A DNA stretch of 64,000 nt, taken from Bacteroidales bacterium. GTDB taxonomy: Bacteria > Bacteroidota > Bacteroidia > Bacteroidales > VadinHA17. The stretch spans positions 496,001 to 560,000 of the forward strand of contig JADJLX010000002.1 of the NCBI GenBank assembly GCA_016709865.1. Reading direction: 5' to 3'. A program made the translations under genes and the position numbers. Below, piece after piece: positions 44,022-51,936 of this stretch. The notes beneath the pieces were generated by a model. It was given only the letters and a program-made list of their open reading frames with translations. It was not told the origin of the DNA and searched no databases. Each line of letters opens with the position of its first letter. Within the stretch, counting starts at the first letter, position 1.

Positions 44022-45033
44022 ATGGCAGCTACCTTCGAGGAGATAATGTCTGATCTGAAGAACAGGATTTTTAAGTCTGTTTATTTTCTTGGCCGGGGAG
44101 GAACCTTACTATATTGATCTAATTTCTGATTATATCGAGGATAAAGTACTTCCGGAAGCTGAGAAATCATTTAACCAGATGATCCTCTATGGCGATGATA
44201 CAAATATTCCTTCAATTATAGACCTTGCCCGTCGTTTCCCGATGATGTCAAGTCATCAGGTTATTATTATCAAGGAAGCACAATCTCTTAAGAAGATCGA
44301 AGACCTCGGTATCTACCTTGAGAAACCCCTCAACTCAACTATACTGGTTATCTGTTATAAGTACAAAACTCTTGATAAAAGGACAAAACTTTTCAAAACG
44401 CTTGAGAGTCATGGTGTCTATTTTGAATCGGCAAGAGTCAGAGACTACCTTATCCCAGGCTGGATTGAGAGATATCTTATGCTTAAGGGAATAAAAACCG
44501 ATCCCAGTGCAAGTGCAATGCTTACCGAATACCTTGGAACAGATCTGCATAAGATTGTAAATGAACTGGATAAGCTTATTATTACCTTGCCTGAAGGCAA
44601 GCCAATGATTACTACTGCCCTTATCGAAAAGAACATTGGTATAAGTAAAGATTACAACAATTTCGAACTGCAAAAGGCAATCGGCGAAAAAAATATCCGG
44701 AAGTCAAACATGATCGTTCACTATTTTGCCAATAATCCAAAAGACAATCCACTCACACTAACGATATCATCTCTGTTTACTTACTTCAGTAAACTACTGA
44801 CTTATCATTATCTTACAGATAAATCGAAGAATAATGTAGCTGCAGCACTGAAGGTAAATCCCTTCTTTGTTAAGGAATATGAAAATTCTGCTACGAAGTA
44901 TAACGTTTCAAAGACAGTACAGATTATCAGCCTTCTGCGTACCTATGACATGAGATCAAAGGGGTTCGGCGATCCGGGGACAGAACCCGGTGATTTACTG
45001 AAGGAGTTGGTTTACAAGATACTACACCTTTAA
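44022..45033 (+). CDS. holA: DNA polymerase III delta subunit, with apparent +1 frameshift
   Basis: HolA loads the sliding clamp as part of the clamp-loader complex. The gene starts at ATG 44022 (MAATFEEIMSDLKNRIFKSV), two bases after amn. That frame reads YFL then GRGGTLLY and stops. The expected YFLAGEEPYYIDLISDYIED continues in the next frame, because GGCC at 44091 has one G too many. Everything downstream is intact: the ATPase-like domain (VIIIKEAQSLKKIE, DLIPGWIERYL-type segment), LGTDLHKIVNELDKL, and the C-terminal collar domain. As the gene is essential, a sequencing or assembly error is the likeliest cause; a true mutation or programmed shift is less likely. Confidence 0.88.
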
Positions 45034-45620
45034 TTCATCTCCGGGGAGTCGGGAAAATCTGCCCAAATCCGATATTTATTATTAAAGCTTCTCAGCACCC
45101 TTTTCCATGTATCCTCGCCACGGTTATTCAAAATAATCTCGGGCCTGACCTTGGCAATGACCCATGAGTCCTCTTTTAACTCGCGTTCAAGCTGCCCTGC
45201 CGACCATCCGGAATATCCCAGAAAGAATCTGATTTGTGCACTGGTTATACTTCCTGAAGCAACAAGGTCCCTTATGCTGTCAATATCTCCTCCCCAGAAA
45301 ATATTATCTTCAACAAGTACACTCCTCGGTATCATATCACCCATTGTATGAAGATAATGAATTGTATCAGGTGCAACGGGTCCTCCCATATTCAGCTTTT
45401 CATTCCAACCTTCAAAACCGGTAATTGCATTTTCAAGTGTCAGATCGATTCTCTTGTTAAGAATGAAACCTACTGAACCCTGAGGGGTATGATCTGTCAG
45501 ATAGACAATGCTGCGGCTGAAGAAAGTATCGGGAAGAAATGGTTCCGATATCAGAATCTTTCCTTTAGCCGGAATCTTGTCTTCCGGTAGTATTGCAAAC
45601 ATATCGAGCTCCTTGGACAT
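45030..45620 (-). CDS. yqgE: YqgE/AlgH family protein (UPF0301)
   Basis: The 196-residue protein matches the YqgE/AlgH (DUF179) family: GKILISEPFLPDTFFSRSIVYLTDHTPQGSVGFILNKR (residues about 20-57), GGPVAPDTIHYLHT, FWGGDIDSIRDLVASG, and RFFLGYSGWSAGQLERELKEDSWVIA. Structures exist but the function remains unsettled; AlgH has been linked to transcription of alginate genes in Pseudomonas. It is convergent with holA (four-base overlap of stops) and divergent from the PEPCK-like gene, with overlapping promoters between. Confidence 0.93.
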   Translation of the reverse strand: MSKELDMFAILPEDKIPAKGKILISEPFLPDTFFSRSIVYLTDHTPQGSVGFILNKRIDLTLENAITGFEGWNEKLNMGGPVAPDTIHYLHTMGDMIPRSVLVEDNIFWGGDIDSIRDLVASGSITSAQIRFFLGYSGWSAGQLERELKEDSWVIAKVRPEIILNNRGEDTWKRVLRSFNNKYRIWADFPDSPEMN

Positions 45621-45652
45621 ACCTGAAATAATAGCTGGTTAGAAATATAATA

Positions 45653-45683
45653 CAAAAATAATTAAGTAAAAACTTATCTTCAA
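45653..45683 (-). promoter_or_regulatory. Promoter for yqgE
   Basis: On the minus strand TTG (45683-45681), 20 bases, then TATTTTTG (45660-45653), 33 bases before the ATG at 45620. It overlaps the promoter of the divergent gene. Confidence 0.65.
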
Positions 45684-45704
45684 TTAAATATTATCATATT
45701 TTTG
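45674..45704 (+). promoter_or_regulatory. Promoter for the PEPCK/HPr-kinase-like gene
   Basis: TTA at 45674-45676, 20 bases, then TATTTTTG at 45697-45704. The -33 regions of this and the yqgE promoter interleave, so the two polymerases would compete. A TTG start at 45702 lies inside this element and is rejected in favour of ATG 45726. Confidence 0.6.
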
Positions 45705-45725
45705 CCCCGATTGTTAAATAATCTC

Positions 45726-47486
45726 ATGCAAAAAAGCACATTACGTATTATTGGGAATAAAGCAGTACTTAATATCCGTGAGAGGATGTGCGAGACTGCC
45801 GAGGAGCTGTTGGCCAGCGACAAATTCAGATCAGTTCTGGATCATTGTCTGGAAAATCTTAAGTCGAAAAACTCGCCATTGGTTTGTATTTTCTACAAAT
45901 GCGATATCAATGAATCTTCAGTAAATGATCTGGTTAAGACCCTTACCTTTCTGGTTAAGTATGAAAGTAACCTGGTTCCTCATATTTTTGAAAATGCAAA
46001 GCCTTTCCTGAAAGATCTGGATGCACTGGCAAATTTTGTTGAGTACCTGTACGACTACTGGCGCCACTTTGATCGTTTCATAATAAATGACTCAGAAGGC
46101 GATCGGCTTGATAAGAGACCATACAGAACTTTCAATGAGACAATTGAACAGTTGACTCATCTTATCCGCACTGTATACAGACATATTCAGGAGAATATAA
46201 CAGGCAGCCACCCGAGAGTTTACAGGCAGGTGCCTGCAGGTGCAGAAATGGCAGTAATCTCCTTACCAAAAGACATTGCATACTCTGATGATAAATATAA
46301 AAAGCTGAACTCAATTCATGTTATCAGGCAGATGCTTATATATCCGCCTCTTGTGATACAGCAGCCAATGAACAAAAGGACCGGTCATTTTAAAAAAATT
46401 GACAAAAATCCTATTGATCTGGTTGATCTGGAATCGGATGAATGGATTTGTTACCCAGCGAAAGTAGGCAAGCTTCTGATAATGGTTTACTTCCATCTCG
46501 AATTTTTCGAACTGGGATTCTCAATGTGTAACCTTTTCCAGTTAGCCGGCGATGACGACCTCCTTAAAAAGCCTGATGCTCTCTTTATTTATGGAGTACC
46601 GGGTAATGCAATTGACGGATTGTCGAAATATTCTACTGTATTCTATGATGATGAGAAGAACGGGATCTTTGTTGGTGCAATTCCAAACAGGTCTGAATTC
46701 GGATATTTTGGTTATCTGAAAAAAATGATTCTGACTCTTCATAACTCAATAATTATGAAAGCCGGTAACATGCCATTTCATGGAGCTATGGTCAAGATAC
46801 TCCTTCAGGGTAACAAGGAGGCTACTATTCTTATGATGGGTGATACAGGTGCAGGAAAATCCGAAACCCTTGAAGCTTTCAGAGTACTTGCTGAGAAACA
46901 TATTCGTCAGCTTACAATTATAGCAGACGATATGGGTTCTATCGAACTTGATGAAAATGGTTGCCCTATAGGATATGGAACCGAAATTGGTGCATTTCTT
47001 CGTCTCGACGATTTACAACCGGGCTATGCTTTCGGTCACCTCGACAGATCTATAATTATGAATCCAAGTCAGGTAAATGCAAGGATCGTATTCCCTGTGA
47101 CAAAGTTCGAGACTGTTATTCAGGGACATAAGATCGATTATATCCTTTATGCCAATAACTATGAGGAGATAGATAATGAGCATCCGGTAATTGAAAAATT
47201 CAGTTCAGCAGAATGGGCTCTTGATATTTTCAGTGAAGGAGCTGTAATGAGCAAGGGAACAACCACATCGAGCGGACTTGTTCACTCATATTTTGCAAAT
47301 ATTTTCGGCCCTCCGGAATATAAAGAGGTTCATGATAAGATTGCTGCTAAATATTTCGCTTCTTTCTTTAAGAATAAAGTTTTTGTCGGGCAGATGCGCA
47401 CCAGACTGGGTATAGCCGGATATGAATCAACCGGACCAAGGGATGCTGCTACTGAACTACTGAGAATTATCGGAGTTACGGAATAG
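45726..47486 (+). CDS. PEPCK/HPr-kinase-like P-loop ATPase of unknown role
   Basis: From ATG 45726 the protein has 586 residues. The first 230 residues are helical with no recognised domain. A P-loop GDTGAGKSETLEAF at about 372-385 and the following IADDMGSIELDENG acidic segment match the HPr kinase/PEP carboxykinase ATP-binding fold. GTEIGAFLRLDDLQPGY, VNARIVFPV and GTTTSSGLVHSYFANIFGP come next. Such genes are common in Bacteroidota and often labelled phosphoenolpyruvate carboxykinase, but the N-terminal half is unlike PEPCK and the enzyme is probably a kinase or other phosphotransferase. It is monocistronic with its own promoter, divergent from yqgE. The substrate is unknown. Confidence 0.75.
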   Translation: MQKSTLRIIGNKAVLNIRERMCETAEELLASDKFRSVLDHCLENLKSKNSPLVCIFYKCDINESSVNDLVKTLTFLVKYESNLVPHIFENAKPFLKDLDALANFVEYLYDYWRHFDRFIINDSEGDRLDKRPYRTFNETIEQLTHLIRTVYRHIQENITGSHPRVYRQVPAGAEMAVISLPKDIAYSDDKYKKLNSIHVIRQMLIYPPLVIQQPMNKRTGHFKKIDKNPIDLVDLESDEWICYPAKVGKLLIMVYFHLEFFELGFSMCNLFQLAGDDDLLKKPDALFIYGVPGNAIDGLSKYSTVFYDDEKNGIFVGAIPNRSEFGYFGYLKKMILTLHNSIIMKAGNMPFHGAMVKILLQGNKEATILMMGDTGAGKSETLEAFRVLAEKHIRQLTIIADDMGSIELDENGCPIGYGTEIGAFLRLDDLQPGYAFGHLDRSIIMNPSQVNARIVFPVTKFETVIQGHKIDYILYANNYEEIDNEHPVIEKFSSAEWALDIFSEGAVMSKGTTTSSGLVHSYFANIFGPPEYKEVHDKIAAKYFASFFKNKVFVGQMRTRLGIAGYESTGPRDAATELLRIIGVTE

Positions 47487-47487
47487 G

Positions 47488-47967
47488 TAAGTTTGCCCCC
47501 CTGCCCCCCTAAAGGGCATAGCTACAAAGCTGAGCTTAGGGGATCAATGAGAAACTGCTTAAATAAGTTTCCCCTCCTTTTGAAGGAGGGGTGGTCGGGA
47601 TGATTGATTATCATACATTTACCATATTTTATTTCCCGACCGGGGTGGTTGATTCTCTGATTCCTTTGAATTTTTAAATGTATGAAGAAGAAGAACCTCT
47701 TTAACAGAAATCGCATTAAATTCCTCAGATCAACATTTAGGAACAAGTCTACTTCTGCTGAGGCTGCTTTATGATAATCAACCACCCCGGCCGGTATTAG
47801 CATTTGCATCATAATCTAAAGGTGGTCCGGCCACCCCTCCTTCAAAAGGAGGGGAAATGTATCAGACATATATTCAATACTTTACATTCTGTATTACACT
47901 AAAGTCTATCTATTAACTTTAAGTTGACAGCTATGCCCTTTAGGGGGGTTGGGGGGCATAAGTTTGT
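47488..47967. mobile_element. Nested inverted-repeat element carrying a DUF559 remnant
   Basis: The whole intergenic space consists of nested inverted repeats. Outer arms with CCCCCCTAAAGGGCATAGCT lie at about 47503-47523 and, inverted, at about 47930-47950. Inner arms run from 47568 and back from 47857: each begins with the CCCCTCCTT-TTG-AAGGAGGGG palindrome, then GTGGTCGG or GTGGCCGG, and ends in CCGGGGTGGTTGATT. Inside is a short fragment of a DUF559 gene. No transposase is present. The whole looks like a non-autonomous element, or a repeat that captured a nuclease gene and decayed. Confidence 0.7.
47682..47774 (+). pseudogene. Truncated DUF559 gene remnant
   Basis: The frame from ATG 47682 encodes 30 residues, MKKKNLFNRNRIKFLRSTFR then NKSTSAEAAL, and stops at TGA (47772). 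That is the start of a typical DUF559 protein (N-terminal block ending R-N-x-x-T-x-A-E-x-x-L-W; compare MRNNPTDAENQLW in the intact gene at 3264). The stop stands exactly where the conserved Trp (TGG) is expected, so TGG to TGA is likely. The rest of the gene is absent, replaced by the inner inverted repeat. Confidence 0.75.
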
Positions 47968-47968
47968 A

Positions 47969-50380
47969 TTAAAATTTCTCCGGAACTGCCTCCTTCATCA
48001 TTCCGTAAACCACATCAAATATATCCTCAGCACTTGGTTTTGAGAAGTAGTCGCCATCTGTTGTATAGGCAGGACGATGTTCTTTGGCTGTGAGTGTTTT
48101 TGGAGGAGAATCAAGATAATTCCACGCACCCTGCTTTTCGAGAACTTCCTGCATCATATATGCTGTAGTTCCGCCGGGAACATCCTCATCGAGGAAAAGG
48201 ATCCTGTTAGTTTTCTTCACAGAATTAAGGATAACCTTATTTATATCAAACGGAACGAGAGTCTGAACATCAATAAGTTCAACAGAAATATTATGAGATG
48301 CAAGATGTTTTACGGCCTCGACTGCAACCTTAACAGTTGAACCATAGGTAATTACTGTGATATCGCTTCCCTGGCTCATAATTTCAGGAATTCCAAGCTG
48401 TAGGCGGAATTCACCAATATTATCAGGAAGTCTCTCCTTAAGCCTGTAACCGTTAAGCGGCTCAATTACAATGGCCGGGTCATTACCCTCGAGCAATGTA
48501 TTATAAAATCCTGCCGCCCTTGTCATGTCTCTTGGAGAACAGACATAAACACCTCTCACTGAACTTACAAGCATGCTCATTGGTGAACCAGAATGCCAGA
48601 TCCCTTCTAGACGGTGACCTCTTGTACTGATAATCAGCGGTGCGATCATACGGCCTGCTGTTCTGTAATATGTTGTGGCAAGATCGTCGCTTAACAGCTG
48701 AAGGGCATACATGAGATAATCGAGATACTGAATCTCGGCAATTGGACGCATTCCCCTGAGAGACAGACCAATACCCTGACCAAGAATTGTTGCTTCACGA
48801 ATACCGGTGTCTGTAATCCGGAGTTCACCATACTTCTTCTGTAAACCTTCAAGAGACTGATTGACTCCCCCTATTCCTCCTACATCTTCTCCAAAAGTGA
48901 CAAGCAGAGGATACTTTGCAAACAGTTTATCATAGTTATCCCTGAGAATCTGGCGTCCTGGAACTTCCGGAGAATCAGCAGAATATACAGGAGCTACAGG
49001 TTTAACCTTGAGAACTGAAGTCGGCGTTTCATTATATACAAATGTGTTATAACTATTACCGGCATCTTCATAGTTCCGAGCAAGCCATCCATGCAATTCT
49101 TCTTTCAGATTATCTGATTTAGTGCAAGTCTGACATACATTCCGGAGTATTTTGCGGGCAGTAACAAAATTATCTTTCCTTATAGGCGAAGCTACCTGCT
49201 TCAGATCGTTGGTAAAAGCTTCTACATTACCTTCTTTTAACTCCTCTGCACATCTGCATGTGCGGTCATTTATGATCTTAACAAGTGCATCCCGTTCTAC
49301 CTTGATTGGGTTCTGAAACATATCCCAACCTTTTTTTCTTGATTCTTTTACTTCTTCCTCAGTTGAAGCATAGATCTTATCCAGTTCTTCTGCAGAAGCA
49401 ATTCCATTATCAAGTATCCACTCCCTCATTTTTTTAATAGGATCAAACTCTAATTCCCATTTTAGTCTTTCTTCATTCTTATACCTTTCGTGCGAACCTG
49501 AAGTAGAGTGGCCCTGTGGCTGTGTAACCTCCTCAATATGAAAGAGTACCGGAGTGTGTTGATCGCGGCATATGGCAATGCCCTCCTCATAAAGTTTTAT
49601 TAGTCCGGGGTAGTCCCATCCTTTTCCTTTAAAGATTCTGATGCCGGGATTATCCTTTTCACTTTCAAATCCTTTAAGAATTGTTGATATACTTCCTTTG
49701 GTGGTCTGATATTTTTTAGGAACAGAAATCCCATAGCCGTCATCATATACAGATATAGCCATAGGTACCTGAAGTACCCCTGCTGCATTCATTGATTCCC
49801 AGAAGTGACCTTCAGAAGTGCTGGCATCGCCAATTGATCCGAAGGCAACCTCATTGCCTTTTGAAGTGAGAGTGGTATATTTATGAAGTTCCTTGTTTTG
49901 TCTGAATAACTTTGAAGCGTATGCAAGACCAAGTAATCGGGGCATCTGTCCTGCAGTAGGTGAGATATCAGAAGATGAATTTTTCTGCTTCATAAGATCA
50001 AGCCATGTACCATCGGCATTGATATTAGGAATAGAAAAGTGATTATTAAACACCCTTCCGCCACTTCCATGACTGACAGCCCTGTCGGTATTGCCATAAA
50101 GCTGATGGAAAAATTCAAGAGAGTCATATAAACCCATAGCCATCATCCATGTCTGATCGCGGTAATAACCTGATCTCCAGTCGCCGTTCCTGAACTGTTT
50201 AGCCAGGGCTATCTGTATGATCTCTTTTCCATCACCAAAAATTCCGAATTTTGCCTTACCTGTCAAAACCTCACGGCGACCTGCAATGCTAAGGTTCCTG
50301 CTAAGGTTTGCAAGCCTGAAATCGGCAAGAATTGTCTCTTTACTCAAATTAAGGTCTGTTATTTTTTTAGTTTGTTTCAT
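47969..50380 (-). CDS. Fused alpha/beta E1 component of a 2-oxoacid dehydrogenase
   Basis: From ATG 50380 (MKQTKKITDLNLSKETILAD) the protein has 803 residues; an ATG at 50431 is possible. The N-terminal half (about 20-370) is an E1-alpha domain with YYRDQTWMMAMG and the thiamine-diphosphate motif GDASTSEGHFWESMNAAGV near 184. The C-terminal half (about 455-800) is E1-beta with VTFGEDVGGIGGVNQSLEGL, DTGIREATILGQGIGLSLRG and a transketolase C-terminal domain (VITYGSTVKVAVEAVK). Fused alpha-beta E1 enzymes in Bacteroidota usually act on branched-chain 2-oxoacids. CxC motifs (CRCAEEL, CQTCTKS) lie in the linker. E2 and E3 are not in the window. Confidence 0.9.
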   Translation of the reverse strand: MKQTKKITDLNLSKETILADFRLANLSRNLSIAGRREVLTGKAKFGIFGDGKEIIQIALAKQFRNGDWRSGYYRDQTWMMAMGLYDSLEFFHQLYGNTDRAVSHGSGGRVFNNHFSIPNINADGTWLDLMKQKNSSSDISPTAGQMPRLLGLAYASKLFRQNKELHKYTTLTSKGNEVAFGSIGDASTSEGHFWESMNAAGVLQVPMAISVYDDGYGISVPKKYQTTKGSISTILKGFESEKDNPGIRIFKGKGWDYPGLIKLYEEGIAICRDQHTPVLFHIEEVTQPQGHSTSGSHERYKNEERLKWELEFDPIKKMREWILDNGIASAEELDKIYASTEEEVKESRKKGWDMFQNPIKVERDALVKIINDRTCRCAEELKEGNVEAFTNDLKQVASPIRKDNFVTARKILRNVCQTCTKSDNLKEELHGWLARNYEDAGNSYNTFVYNETPTSVLKVKPVAPVYSADSPEVPGRQILRDNYDKLFAKYPLLVTFGEDVGGIGGVNQSLEGLQKKYGELRITDTGIREATILGQGIGLSLRGMRPIAEIQYLDYLMYALQLLSDDLATTYYRTAGRMIAPLIISTRGHRLEGIWHSGSPMSMLVSSVRGVYVCSPRDMTRAAGFYNTLLEGNDPAIVIEPLNGYRLKERLPDNIGEFRLQLGIPEIMSQGSDITVITYGSTVKVAVEAVKHLASHNISVELIDVQTLVPFDINKVILNSVKKTNRILFLDEDVPGGTTAYMMQEVLEKQGAWNYLDSPPKTLTAKEHRPAYTTDGDYFSKPSAEDIFDVVYGMMKEAVPEKF

Positions 50381-50474
50381 TTCATTTAAGATATCTGGGA
50401 GATTTTTTCTAACCCCTTTGTCATTAAACAAATATTATCGTGTGTTGTTTAATAAATATCGAAGAAATGATGGT

Positions 50475-50482
50475 TATCTTTG
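50475..50482 (+). promoter_or_regulatory. Candidate -7 element for nqrM-like gene
   Basis: TATCTTTG matches TAnnTTTG and lies 41 bases before the ATG at 50523. The -33 region is poor. Confidence 0.4.
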
Positions 50483-50522
50483 CAAAACATAAAGTTACGA
50501 AATAAAAAGAGGGAGAGCAATA

Positions 50523-50750
50523 ATGTTTTTTAAGCTGCTGATAATTAGTGTAATATTTCTGGCATTAGCCGCAGTGGGTATGGGTATAAGAATGCTTCTC
50601 AAAACGAATGGAAAATTTCCTGAAACTCACATATCCAGAAATCCGGAAATGAGAAAAAGAGGAATTTCATGTGCTCAACAGAATGATACCGGCTGTCACT
50701 CAACAGAAGATTTCCCGGGCTGCGCATCTTGCGGAAGCAAGATACTATGA
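50523..50750 (+). CDS. nqrM: Small Cys-rich membrane protein, probable NqrM
   Basis: The 75-residue protein has one N-terminal transmembrane helix (residues about 3-24) and four Cys in the tail: GISCAQQNDTGC and then FPGCASCG. NqrM of Vibrio has the same size, one helix and four Cys, and delivers the iron centre to the Na+-NQR complex. Bacteroidota versions carry RNPEMRKRGISC-like blocks and are usually named membrane or secreted protein. It faces apbE, the last gene of the nqr operon, 162 bases away. The family call is by pattern and neighbourhood, without alignment. Confidence 0.65.
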   Translation: MFFKLLIISVIFLALAAVGMGIRMLLKTNGKFPETHISRNPEMRKRGISCAQQNDTGCHSTEDFPGCASCGSKIL

Positions 50751-50776
50751 TACAAATATTACTGATTACGGTTTTC

Positions 50777-50889
50777 CTCTGTGGAACTCTGTGTGAGACT
50801 GAGCCTGGCGAAGGCCTCCGTGGAACTCTGTGTAACAAAAAAAGAACTGACACAGAGACACACTGAGGAGACACAGAGATACACAGAGA
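50777..50889. repeat. Hairpin repeat, GAACTGACACAGAG family, copy 4
   Basis: CTCTGTGG/CTCTGTGT units, an inserted GGCGAAGGCCTCCG segment, an A-rich stretch, the core GAACTGACACAGAG and ACACAGAG units. It fills the convergent gap between nqrM and apbE, where it could end both transcripts. Confidence 0.88.
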
Positions 50890-50912
50890 ATAATTAAAGG
50901 TTATAATAATTC

Positions 50913-51932
50913 TTATTCGCCAGATTCAGAGATAAATTCTTTCAGACTTTTTGAATACCAGGTACTGAAGTTTCCGGAGTCATCGGAGTATATGAAGTAG
51001 GCGCTGAACTCAGGATGGTTATCAATAAATTCGATTGCTTTTTCTTTTCCCATAACCATGCACGCAGTTGCTATGCCATCTGCAGTGGCGCAATCATCTG
51101 CAATAATTGTTGCACTTAGTAATCTGTTTTTTGCAGGATATCCTGTTCTGGGATCAATTGTGTGTGAATACTTTATCCCGTCCTCAACATAGAACTTCCT
51201 GTAATTCCCAGATGTGGCCAGTGCTTTGTCTGATATTCTGATTATAGCCTGAAGTGTTTCTCCCGGAGAATTATTGTCATCCACAGGCTTATCAATGCCA
51301 ATTCTCCAGTGAGCACCTGCTTTGGTACCTTTTGCTCTTACCTCACCACCTATTTCAATAAGGTAATCCTTCAATCCTCTTTTATCAAAGTAATCGCACA
51401 ATACATCAACAGAGTAACCCTGTGCTATAGCATTAAAATCAAGCTTTATATCAGGATCTTTTTTGACAAGTCTTCCATTTGTTATTGAAATCTTGTCCAT
51501 TCCGACTAGCTTCATCAGACTGTCGCGTTTAGGTTCTGAAAAGTTTTTATGTGAATCAGGGCCAAATCCCCAGGCCCTAACAAGTGGGCCTACTGTGATA
51601 TCAAAAGCGCCATCGGTAATCCCAGAAATTTGAACCGATTTTTGAAAAACATTTTTAAAATACTCATCTGGTACAATATCCTCATTACGGTTAAGCCTCG
51701 AAACAACAGACGAATCTTTGTAAAGTGATAAAGACATGTCAAAATCAGCAAGTATCTTTTCCACCTCAGTTCTGAGAACTTCAGGGCTTATTTTCTTAAT
51801 ATTTTCGTAAACAACACTATATGTTGTACCCTGAGCGAAGCCTGCAAAACTTTCAATTGATGCCGGCTTATCACTGCATGAAGACAGAACAAAGAGCAGT
51901 ATTAAGAATAAATATAAAACCCTGTTAATCAT
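50913..51932 (-). CDS. apbE: FAD:protein FMN transferase (ApbE), flavinylates Na+-NQR
   Basis: From ATG 51932 (MINRVLYLFLILLFVLSSC) the protein has 339 residues with a lipobox LSSC, so it is anchored on the outside of the inner membrane. ApbE marks are QGTTYSVVYEN, PDIKLDFNAIAQGYSVD, YLIEIGGEVRAKG, SGNYRKFYVEDG and SHTIDPRTGYPAKN, plus the metal-binding ATADGIATA segment. The enzyme transfers FMN from FAD to a Thr of NqrB and NqrC. It ends the nqr operon, four bases after the nqrF stop. The longer frame from 52010 overlaps nqrF and is unlikely. Confidence 0.93.
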   Translation of the reverse strand: MINRVLYLFLILLFVLSSCSDKPASIESFAGFAQGTTYSVVYENIKKISPEVLRTEVEKILADFDMSLSLYKDSSVVSRLNRNEDIVPDEYFKNVFQKSVQISGITDGAFDITVGPLVRAWGFGPDSHKNFSEPKRDSLMKLVGMDKISITNGRLVKKDPDIKLDFNAIAQGYSVDVLCDYFDKRGLKDYLIEIGGEVRAKGTKAGAHWRIGIDKPVDDNNSPGETLQAIIRISDKALATSGNYRKFYVEDGIKYSHTIDPRTGYPAKNRLLSATIIADDCATADGIATACMVMGKEKAIEFIDNHPEFSAYFIYSDDSGNFSTWYSKSLKEFISESGE

Positions 51933-51936
51933 TACT

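Noticed and set aside
45702..45725. A TTG start eight codons upstream of the PEPCK-like gene
   Set aside because: It lies inside the -7 promoter element TATTTTTG, so it cannot be in the mRNA.
47522..47812. A leftward 96-codon open frame in the repeat element
   Set aside because: It runs through the inverted repeats and antisense to the DUF559 remnant. The sequence (many Phe, repeat-encoded ends) has no protein-like pattern.
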